Below are positions 56,735-64,000 of a stretch of 64,000 bases of DNA, in pieces. Numbering within the stretch: the stretch's first letter is position 1; each line of letters begins with the position of its first letter. The stretch comes from Anthoceros angustus. Taxonomy: Eukaryota; Streptophyta; Anthocerotopsida; Anthocerotales; Anthocerotaceae. The stretch covers positions 620,001 through 684,000 of the forward strand of contig MU008161.1 in the NCBI GenBank assembly GCA_010909165.1, read 5' to 3'. Position numbers and translations under genes: made by a program. Under the pieces are notes generated by a model. That model made no database searches. It was not told the DNA's origin and saw nothing but the letters and a program-made list of their open reading frames with translations.

Positions 56735-56890
56735 CTGGTCGGCTGATCAGGGCGGATGTTTAGAAAATGGAGGTGTGCGCTGTGTAGTGGAGCCAATAGG
56801 AGATGGTTGGAAAGAACCAAATGAACGAGTGGCAAGTGGATATGAAAAAAAATCAAACAAACAGGTAGAAGTAATGACGACATTCTTTTA
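56735..56890 (+). repeat. Relic of a module from the coiled-coil gene
   Basis: GGCTGATCAGGGCGGATGTT at 56,742, then text close to 54,630-54,720 (ENGGVRCVVEPIGDGWKEPN). It is a detached copy of the C-terminal module with a better preserved frame than the one at 54,590. Confidence 0.65.
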
Positions 56891-57174
56891 AATCCACTAA
56901 GGAAGCATGACCGCCATAGCACTGAAATAGGATAAATACATGGACAACAAAGATTGTCTCCACTAGTTTAAAGAAAAACTGAAAATGACTGATTCAAAAG
57001 CGCGAGCTATTTTATTGAATTAGTAGAAATAAGATGGACCCATCTACCAATGCAAAGCCTGGAAAGATCTCAAGGCCCGAGTAAAAAGAAGCAAAAATGT
57101 TCCATATCTAGACTCACCCAGGTAAAGCCAAAGGTTGGCCATTTCAGAATTTAAGTATCTGGAGTCTCTTGCTA

Positions 57175-60100
57175 TCAAAATATTGAGTGTGGTTTCAAAA
57201 CCATGTACAACGCCAAACATACAAAAGCAATCAAAAAAAGGAACTTCCAAAATTGGGGAATACTACGGCCAGAATTGTTTTCAATGTTGAACTTCTCTTC
57301 AGTGTTCAAGTTCTCTTCAGTGTTCAAGTTCTTTTTCTGTTTCTTGGATTTCTTCTTGTTGCTTTTCTTGTGATTTCCCTTGAGTGCATTAGGTATTGCT
57401 GAACTTGCAATTGGTAGTGCCATAGTTGTTCCAGCTTGAGTCATTGATGGCAATGCAACCTCAGCTAATATATCACTACCTGTAATAGCATTCATATCGT
57501 CCACATGTGTTGTGTCATTATTAGTCTGCTCCATGAGACCACCGTTGGATTTCTTCTTTTTCCTTTTCTTGTGCTTTTCCTGCGATACATTGTGAACTGT
57601 TGAACTTGCAATTGGTACCACTATAGTTGTTCCAGCTTGAGTCATTGATGGCAATGCAACCTCATCTGATATATCACCACCTATAATAGCATTCATATCG
57701 TCCACGTGTGCTGTGTCATTATTAGTCTGTTCCATGAGACCACTGTTGGATTTTTTCTTTTTCCTTTTCTTGCGCTTTTCCTGCGATGCATTCTGAACTG
57801 CAGAACTTGCAATTGGTACCGATATAGTTGTTCCAGCTTGAGTCATTGATGCCAATGGAACCTCATCTGATATATCACCACTTGTGATAGCATTCATATC
57901 GTCCACATGTGTTGTGTCATTATTTGTCTGTTCTGTGTGACCATTGCTGAAACTCTTCTCAATGACAAGTTTCTTACGCCGTCTTTTCTGCACAGTGATC
58001 CAGGAAATTGAGTCCACTTCACTTGTGATAGTTTCTTCATTCTTAGTAATGCCAGACCTTGTCAAGTTATTATTGTCTGCTGACTGTTGTGAGAGAATAA
58101 TTCCAAGTGAGTCACCAATGACAGTTTCTTCTATTTCAATATTCTCACTTTCAACCAATGAGTCGACAGCCCCTGCAGTAATTGATTCCTGAACACTGTA
58201 TGTTGATGGCAGAACAACCTCAGCTAATATATCATCACCTGTGATAGCATTCATATCTTCCACATGTGTTGTGTCATTATTTGTTTGTTCCGTGAGACCA
58301 GTGAGACCACCGTTGAAACTCTTCTCAGTGGCAAGTTTCTTACACAATGCAGGAATTGCATCAAGTTCACCTGTGATAGTTTCTTCATTCTCAATAATGT
58401 GAGACTTTGCCAAGTTATTGTTGTCTGCTGATTGTTGAGAGTGTCTAATACCAAGTGAGTCACCAATGACAGGTTCTTCTATTTCAATATTCTCACTTTC
58501 AACCAATGAGTCGACAGCCCCTGCAGTAATTGATTCCTGAACACTGTATGTTGATGGCAGAACAACCTCAGCTAATATATCATCACCTGTGATAGCATTC
58601 ATATCTTCCACATGTGTTGTGTCATTATTTGTTTGTTCCGTGAGACCAGTGAGACCACCGTTGAAACTCTTCTCAGTGGCAAGTTTCTTACACAATGCAG
58701 GAATTGCATCAAGTTCACCTGTGATAGTTTCTTCATTCTCAATAATGTGAGACTTTGCCAAGTTATTGTTGTCTGCTGATTGTTGAGAGTGTCTAATACC
58801 AAGTGAGTCACCAATGACAGGTTCTTCTATTTCAATATTCTCACTTTCAACCAATGAGTCGACAGACCCTGCAGTAATTGACTCTTGAACGCTGTACTCC
58901 AACAATTTGTTGTCACCTCTTAATTCTTGTGAGGGAATAATAGCAAGAGGACCACCAACAACGACTTTCTCTACTTCAATGTGCTCATTTTGGACCAACA
59001 CATCAATGCCTTCATGGCCTCCTGATGCTTCTGAGATAATACCCTTAACGACGAGGTCCTCTGTTTCAATTTGCCCATTTTCAACCAACACTTCGACATC
59101 GTCATGGGCTTGTGATTCTTCTGAGATAGAAACAGAGCCATCAACAATGAGTTCTTCTATTTCTGTATTCTCACTTCCGACCAACACATCGACGTCGTCA
59201 TAGCCTCTTGGTTCTTCTGAGATAGAAACAGTGCCATTAGCAATGAGTTCCTCTATTTCTGTGTTCTCACTTTCGACCAACACATCGACGTCGTCATAGC
59301 CTCTTGGTTCTTCTGAAATAGAAACAGAGCCATCAGCAAGGAGTTCTTCTATTTCTGTATTCTCACTTCCGACCAACACATCGACGTCGTCATTCTCACT
59401 TCCGACCAACACATCGACGTCGTCATTCTCACTTCCGACCAACACATCGACGTCGTCATAGCCTCTGGGATCTTCTAAGATAGAATCAGAGCCGTCAGCA
59501 ATGAGTTCTTCTATTTCTATGTTCTCACTTCCGACCAACACATCGACGTCATCATAGCCTCTTGGTTCTTCTGAGATAGAAACAGAGCCATCAGAAACGA
59601 GTTCTTCTATTTCCGTGTTCTCACTTTCGACCAACACATCGGCATCGTCATAGCCTCTTGGTTCTTCTGAGATAGAAACAGAGCCATCAGTACCAAGTTC
59701 TTCTATTTGTGTGTTCTCACTTTCGACCAACACATCGACGTCGTCATGGCCTCTTGGTTCTTCTGAGATAGAAATAGAGTCATCAACACCAAGTTCTACT
59801 GTTTCAATGTTGGCACTTTCGACCAGCAGATCAATGTTGTCGTTGTCTCTTAATTCTTCTGAGATAGAAATAAGTAAAGATCCAACTAATATTTTATCAG
59901 TATGAATATGACCTTTTTTGACCCACACGTTGATGTTGTCATGGCCTCTTGGTTCTTCGGAGATAAAAATAGAGCCATCAACGTCAAGTTCTTTTGTATT
60001 TCCACATTTGACCAACACATCAATGTCATCGTCGCCTTTTGATTCTTTTAAGCCAAAAAGAAGTAGAGGTCCGACTAATATTTCTGGTTTGTCTTCAGGA

Positions 60101-60387
60101 GAATTGCTTAGAACTTCCTCCATAGTACCAATATCAATGCCAATAGAACGTTGTATCTCCAGTTTGTCTTCATGAGAATTGCTCATAACTTCCTCCATAG
60201 TGCCAATATCAACGCCAGTAGAACGTTGTATCTCCGGTTTGTCTTCATGAGAATTGCTCATAACTTCCTCCATAGTAGCAATATCAGTGCCAGTTGACAG
60301 TTGTGCGCTAATAGCTGACTTCTTTGTTCTATGACGCCGAAGCGGGCGTTTACGTTGTCTCTTTGTAGTGACAGGTGATGTCTCCAT
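57175..60387 (-). CDS. Tail-anchored acidic repeat protein, 1,070 aa, unrecognised family
   Basis: A single open frame. Residues 8-24 are very basic (KRQRKRPLRRHRTKK), like a nuclear signal. Then follow three repeat systems: (i) three 23-24 aa units around TMEEVMSNSHEDKPEIQ; (ii) about ten 32 aa units around SISEEPRGYDDVDVLVESEN, with an inner 11 aa run of VDVLVGSENDD; (iii) two nearly identical 116 aa units plus a diverged third, then three 68 aa units with TNNDTTHVDDMNAITG and KKRKKKKS. The C-terminus has one hydrophobic segment (FWKFLFLIAFVCLALYMVL) followed by seven residues, typical of a tail anchor. It is strongly acidic outside the Lys-rich patches. Insertion into ER or nuclear envelope is inferred. 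I know no family for it. Confidence 0.8.
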   Translation of the reverse strand: METSPVTTKRQRKRPLRRHRTKKSAISAQLSTGTDIATMEEVMSNSHEDKPEIQRSTGVDIGTMEEVMSNSHEDKLEIQRSIGIDIGTMEEVLSNSPEDKPEILVGPLLLFGLKESKGDDDIDVLVKCGNTKELDVDGSIFISEEPRGHDNINVWVKKGHIHTDKILVGSLLISISEELRDNDNIDLLVESANIETVELGVDDSISISEEPRGHDDVDVLVESENTQIEELGTDGSVSISEEPRGYDDADVLVESENTEIEELVSDGSVSISEEPRGYDDVDVLVGSENIEIEELIADGSDSILEDPRGYDDVDVLVGSENDDVDVLVGSENDDVDVLVGSENTEIEELLADGSVSISEEPRGYDDVDVLVESENTEIEELIANGTVSISEEPRGYDDVDVLVGSENTEIEELIVDGSVSISEESQAHDDVEVLVENGQIETEDLVVKGIISEASGGHEGIDVLVQNEHIEVEKVVVGGPLAIIPSQELRGDNKLLEYSVQESITAGSVDSLVESENIEIEEPVIGDSLGIRHSQQSADNNNLAKSHIIENEETITGELDAIPALCKKLATEKSFNGGLTGLTEQTNNDTTHVEDMNAITGDDILAEVVLPSTYSVQESITAGAVDSLVESENIEIEEPVIGDSLGIRHSQQSADNNNLAKSHIIENEETITGELDAIPALCKKLATEKSFNGGLTGLTEQTNNDTTHVEDMNAITGDDILAEVVLPSTYSVQESITAGAVDSLVESENIEIEETVIGDSLGIILSQQSADNNNLTRSGITKNEETITSEVDSISWITVQKRRRKKLVIEKSFSNGHTEQTNNDTTHVDDMNAITSGDISDEVPLASMTQAGTTISVPIASSAVQNASQEKRKKRKKKKSNSGLMEQTNNDTAHVDDMNAIIGGDISDEVALPSMTQAGTTIVVPIASSTVHNVSQEKHKKRKKKKSNGGLMEQTNNDTTHVDDMNAITGSDILAEVALPSMTQAGTTMALPIASSAIPNALKGNHKKSNKKKSKKQKKNLNTEENLNTEEKFNIENNSGRSIPQFWKFLFLIAFVCLALYMVLKPHSIF
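58141..58836 (-). repeat. Two 348-bp near-identical tandem units inside the repeat protein
   Basis: Units 58,141-58,488 and 58,489-58,836 differ at very few positions (for example near 58,115-58,120 against 58,463-58,468 at the edge), and 216-base internal stretches are identical. Unit length is a multiple of three, so the frame is kept. A third, more diverged unit follows below 58,141. Confidence 0.9.
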
Positions 60388-60880
60388 TGGCTACATCATT
60401 CAGAAATCAAATCAATCACCATATAAAATTTAGTGACACAATCCTTTGAATATGAGATTCCCACACTAGCATACTATCAACATTGAAATAAAACAAAAAA
60501 TAGACTTTGCATTGTCTACTCTGAAGAGTCTTACATAGTAATACAATGGAGAATATAGAGATAAAACACTTCAATATGTAGCAACAATACCAAACATAAG
60601 CTAACTCCAGTGGAATTGTTCAATGCATTATAGTGTCTCTAGGCTCATACATATATAGACCAGATTATATTTTATGTTCCGATAGACTGTGCATAGAATT
60701 ATTCGAGCCTTTTGTGTGATATAATAAGATAAAATATATTTAAAATCAGGCTCTAAGAAAAATTCAATAAAGATAAAAGAAATATAATAAAAGATATCCA
60801 TTTACCATTTCCCATCTTCCATTTTTCCTTCTTTCATATACATGAGAACTGAAAGAAGAGATCAAAAATGATGTTGAGAG
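60388..60880. other. AT-rich 5' region of the repeat-protein gene
   Basis: No frame or clear promoter box; probably 5' UTR and promoter. Confidence 0.5.
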
Positions 60881-61065
60881 TGGAAGCTGAGGCTCACCTA
60901 ATGGTGAAGGAATAGTGCTAAGCATCTAAGAGCTAGTGGAGTCTAAAGGGTGCCTCCAATTTATAACATGGATTGTAGATAAAGGTTGCAACTAAGAATT
61001 ATTTTTCAAAGCAAACTTGCCCTTTATGGCCTGAAATTTAGACGGTTCAATAATGGAAGTATCTT
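60881..61065 (+). pseudogene. Decayed module from the coiled-coil gene
   Basis: GATAAAGGTTGCAACTAAGA, then CAAAGCAAACTTGCCCTTTA, parallels 54,113-54,170 of the coiled-coil gene (GATACAAAGGTTGCAGCTGA, AAGCAAACTTCGCCTTCAAA). Flanking text is alignable with more gaps. No frame is left. Confidence 0.5.
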
Positions 61066-61069
61066 AGAC

Positions 61070-61400
61070 AGCCTTACAACTTAAAGTAGGCTACCAAAGG
61101 CTAAGGTCACACAATTAGAAATTAGCATCCACCGAATTAGAATCCACCGATCCGATCTAATATTCAACTGACATAAAAGTTGTTATAAACGCATGACCAC
61201 ATGTGGCTTACAACTTGAAGAAGGCCACCAAAGGCCAAGGTCACACAATTGGCATGACCACATTTGGCTTCCAACTAATCAGTGTCGCATCCACCGATCT
61301 AGGTTTCTTAACTTGAAAGTTATTATAAATACATGAGCACATGTAGCTTACAACTTGAAATAGCCCACCAAGGACTAAGGTCACACGATTGAAAATGGAT
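61070..61400. repeat. About 130-bp direct repeat, three imperfect units
   Basis: Units contain CTTACAACTTGAA, CCACCAAAGGC(C/T)AAGGTCACAC and ATCCACCGAT, near 61,070, 61,205 and 61,348. Confidence 0.7.
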
Positions 61401-61942
61401 GGGGCGCTTAAATTTGATATCAAGGCGCCATGCATGCATGTGAACACTAGTGGTACTAGAGTTCTTTTAGTTAGTGAAAAGTTGGGGTCAACAATTGTGG
61501 TAATAGGGTTCGGTTCAGTTAGAGAAGAGTTCGGAAGAGTTCGGTTTGGTTACTCGATACCAGGCGGTCGTGACATCTGCTGGGTAGTCCCGGTGAAGCT
61601 GTGAAGGTTGCACACAAGCCCAAAGCTCCGAAGGTGAATTCGAGCATTTATTTTAGAGCATCAAATCAATCATTCCTAAATCGCATCTTACAATACAGCG
61701 GCAGTACAGCGTGCGAAGCGAACTTGCCTTGCGCTGCTTAAGTTCAACCTAAGCAGGGCTCCCAACTCGCTTTCCTCTTTTTCCTGTACACGGCGACGTG
61801 AGGGTTATCATATCCCCTGTCACGCCAGAAGCAAACAAATTGTTCGGGAATGGCGGCTTCCGAACAAGCAGACGATCCATTCGTCTGCAGAAGGCGAGAA
61901 TAATTGTATGCCGGGGAGCAAGCCTCCAGACATGCAGCGCTG
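61401..61942. other. Downstream flank of the ALMT gene
   Basis: Probably 3' UTR and spacer. Only short frames. Confidence 0.45.
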
Positions 61943-63883
61943 TCAGACGGCCCCTTCCGGCTCGTGATGGAAAACCTGCGTCTGGTCGCGGTCGCCCAGG
62001 GGGAAGGCAGCTCTGGCCGACAGCTCGTCGACCATGGAGAGGATGTACTTGGTCTTGGCCACCAGTTCGATGAGCAGCGAGGAAAACTTGACGAAGGAGA
62101 GCGCAGCTATTCTTTGGATGGTAGCGTCCCACTCCGGCCCGAGGGAGTCGCTGTGCTGAAACAACTCGCTTTGCCAGTCGGGCCGGAAGGTGGCGTCCGC
62201 GGCATCTGACTCCTCTCCATCCGCATTCGGGTGCGGGTGCTGCGGGCGCGGAGGACGGGTGTTGGTGGCGCCGGGGATGGGAATGGCGTCACTGTTGCCG
62301 GTGCCGGGATTCGAGAGCGGGTTCTCCCCCAGGAGGATGCGGGAATGTTTCCGGATCTTGTGCTGGAGCAGCAGCGCGGCCTCCTCCGCCTTCTGCACCA
62401 CGTCCTGGTGCTGGTAGCGGCGCATGTTGAGGATGGTGGCTCCCATGAGCCGCAGGGCCACTCCGCACTGGTGCCCTATCACCTGCAGCTCGTCCCGGAA
62501 GATGAAGCGCACGAAGGGCGGGGCCTGGATCTCGGCCCGCAGGCAGGCGTCCAGCGCGATCACGTCGTAGAGCTCGTAGCGGAGGTTGTCGATGATGTCG
62601 GAATAGAGATCCCAGGGGAAGCCCCAGAAGAAATTCCCATGGCAGGGCTCGAAAGGCACGGCCTTCATCAGCTTGTCCACGTCCGAGTCGGCCGCCAGGA
62701 TCTCGTAGAAGCTGGTGAAGATGTTGTCCACTGGCGTCTTCTTGCGGAGGGTTTCGGGCACGGGGTCCAGGACGACGCCGTTGCAGTAGGCGCGGACGCA
62801 GCCCTCCACGACGTTGCCCGCCGTGTGGAAGTTCTTGGCCACCAGCTTGTTCACCATGTCCCCCGCGTACGCCGGCGCCAGGCTCAGATTCACCAGCAGC
62901 GCGATGAGGAAGCCGATGAAGATGGTCACCAGGCGCACCAGCGGCAGCGCCAGCTTCTCCCGGAACGCGCTCTTGGAGAGGATGAGCAGGTGGAAGGTGA
63001 TCATGGACATCACCACGGCGTAGTTCCACTTATCCTTGAACGGCCTCCGGAACTTGAACACGGTGGGGATGGCAGCCCCCAGGAACACGCAGAACACGAT
63101 GAAGTGCGTCTCGTAGCTCCCAAACGAGGGCGCCGACAGATTCACGAAGAGCGCCAACATCGCCGCCACCAGCGTCCCCACCGTCCGGTTCAGCCCCTTG
63201 CTGAAGGTGAGCCCCACGGAGGCCTCCAGCACGATGTCCACCGTCACCACGGCCCACACCCCGTTCTGGTCGATGTTGCTGTACAGCGGCGGCGGAAGCA
63301 GAGCATGGACGCCAGCGTGGCCGCCAGCCCGCCTTGAAGGGAAGGCCAGCGGCCCGCCCGCCATGGCCTGCACCTGTTTCCACTTCCGCGCCGGCCATGT
63401 CACGCACCCAGGCATCCCCATCTCGCGCCTCCCGCCGCTTCCAGCTCCTGTTGCGGCCTGGGCCCGGCCCGGGAACCGACCCCGGAATCGGCAGGGAGGA
63501 GAAGGAGGAGCCCTGACTGCTGGCCGCGAAGCGCCTCTGCTTGCGCCGGATGAGGGAGCGCTGGCGGGCCAAGCTCGGAATGCTGTCGGTGCCCCGCCTT
63601 CGATCTGCTCCTGCTGCTGCTGCTGCTGCTGATTCTGCTGCTGCTGCTGCTGATGCTGCTGCTGCTCCTGCTGCTGGAGGGAGTGGAGGAGGCCCAGCGT
63701 CTCCTTGTCCAGCTCTGTGTCCGCTTCTCCATTTTCCACCCACGCGCTGCTGTTGTAAGACCAGGATGGCGGGGGAGTGGTGGAGGGAGCGGAGGCGGAC
63801 CAGCGGCCCTGCAGCAGGGGCTGGGTGAGCGCGTCCGTGTGCCGGAAGCTTTCCATGGTCTCGACGCCGCTGCCTCTCTCCAC
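61943..63883 (-). CDS. Aluminium-activated malate transporter-type anion channel (ALMT)
   Basis: A 646-codon frame. Residues about 1-165 form a variable N-terminus with a glutamine tract (69-92). Residues about 198-335 hold the membrane helices with DQNGVWAVVTVDIVLEASVG, TFSKGLNRTVGTLVAAMLAL, the FKDKWNYAVVMSMITFHLLI block and LVRLVTIFIGFLIALLVNLS. The cytosolic helical domain follows (DMVNKLVAKNFHTAGNVVEG), with the family's WEP-like motif as FEPCHGNFFWGFPWDLY, and LYDVIALDACLRAEIQAPP. ALMTs carry malate, nitrate or chloride across the plasma or vacuolar membrane. Residues about 182-197 do not look like ALMT: there the expected FKAG-type helix is in another frame, bounded by three single-C losses. 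The coding region is strikingly GC-rich. No intron is seen. Confidence 0.88.
   Translation of the reverse strand: MERGSGVETMESFRHTDALTQPLLQGRWSASAPSTTPPPSWSYNSSAWVENGEADTELDKETLGLLHSLQQQEQQQHQQQQQQNQQQQQQQEQIEGGAPTAFRAWPASAPSSGASRGASRPAVRAPPSPPCRFRGRFPGRAQAATGAGSGGRREMGMPGCVTWPARKWKQVQAMAGGPLAFPSRRAGGHAGVHALLPPPLYSNIDQNGVWAVVTVDIVLEASVGLTFSKGLNRTVGTLVAAMLALFVNLSAPSFGSYETHFIVFCVFLGAAIPTVFKFRRPFKDKWNYAVVMSMITFHLLILSKSAFREKLALPLVRLVTIFIGFLIALLVNLSLAPAYAGDMVNKLVAKNFHTAGNVVEGCVRAYCNGVVLDPVPETLRKKTPVDNIFTSFYEILAADSDVDKLMKAVPFEPCHGNFFWGFPWDLYSDIIDNLRYELYDVIALDACLRAEIQAPPFVRFIFRDELQVIGHQCGVALRLMGATILNMRRYQHQDVVQKAEEAALLLQHKIRKHSRILLGENPLSNPGTGNSDAIPIPGATNTRPPRPQHPHPNADGEESDAADATFRPDWQSELFQHSDSLGPEWDATIQRIAALSFVKFSSLLIELVAKTKYILSMVDELSARAAFPLGDRDQTQVFHHEPEGAV
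63604..63676 (-). repeat. CAG-type glutamine repeat in the ALMT N-terminus
   Basis: Plus-strand CTG-rich runs (63,607-63,672) encode about 20 glutamines interrupted by Glu, His and Asn. Such tracts vary in length between individuals. Confidence 0.9.
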
Positions 63884-64000
63884 ACCTCCAACAACTTAAT
63901 ACCGAGCGCACCGCATAGTCGTAGGCTAAAACTCACCAAGGCCAAGCAAGGCGGGATCATTAGACGACATTACTAAAACCTGCCTCCACAGGGTACCAGT
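63884..64000. other. 5' flank of the ALMT gene
   Basis: Only 117 bases remain in the window upstream of the ALMT coding start. No box is recognised. Confidence 0.5.

Noticed and set aside
62231-63337. 368-codon plus frame opposite ALMT, rich in His, Arg and Val
   Set aside because: It is an antisense shadow of the GC-rich ALMT coding region.

Overview
The window is nuclear DNA of a land plant. Support comes from intron-containing genes with GT/AG borders, a plant-type U6 snRNA gene, an ALMT anion-channel gene, a plant LpxD homologue, a decayed PLS-class PPR gene, and Ty1/copia, Ty3/gypsy and LINE elements. The PPR idiom, the LINE family and the uncharacterised element at the left edge suggest a seedless plant (lycophyte or fern). 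That placement is inference.

1-31 kb is repeat territory. It holds an uncharacterised element fragment (1-0.9 kb), a tandemly doubled unknown repeat (1.0-3.5 kb), a broken copia (3.8-6.1 kb), a 134-bp satellite-like repeat (6.3-6.9 kb) and a GGGCGCCATT minisatellite (7.2-7.9 kb). The minisatellite is split by a minus-strand copia element at 7,943-24,772, with 5-bp target duplications, TG..CA LTRs, a PBS and a PPT. That copia is in turn split by a minus-strand gypsy-type element at 13,164-23,132, which has 4.2-4.4 kb LTRs around only 1.3 kb of interior. The minisatellite resumes at 24,773 and runs into a second copia element (to about 31.2 kb) that has been tandemly rearranged through microhomologies.

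31-51 kb is mixed. A LINE fragment (31.4-33.2 kb) and a copia LTR remnant (33.3-33.6 kb) precede the genes. Next come a truncated LpxD pseudogene, a complete ankyrin-BTB gene (36.1-37.8 kb) and a nine-exon LpxD gene (38.5-40.8 kb). A frameshifted PPR pseudogene (41.1-43.5 kb), two tandem germin-like relics (45.1-46.8 kb) and an internally inverted LINE (48.9-50.2 kb) follow.

51-64 kb is gene-rich. It has a five-exon coiled-coil protein of 963 aa, a broken membrane/J-domain gene, a U6 snRNA gene, a 1,070-aa tail-anchored repeat protein and an ALMT channel. The first and fourth of these have no recognisable family.

A theme across the repeats is that sister copies differ mainly by small losses at CAG/CTG/CCG/CG-rich spots. 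One likely cause is base-calling error at methylated cytosines, so frameshifts in this window should be read with caution. No operon-like arrangement is expected or seen.
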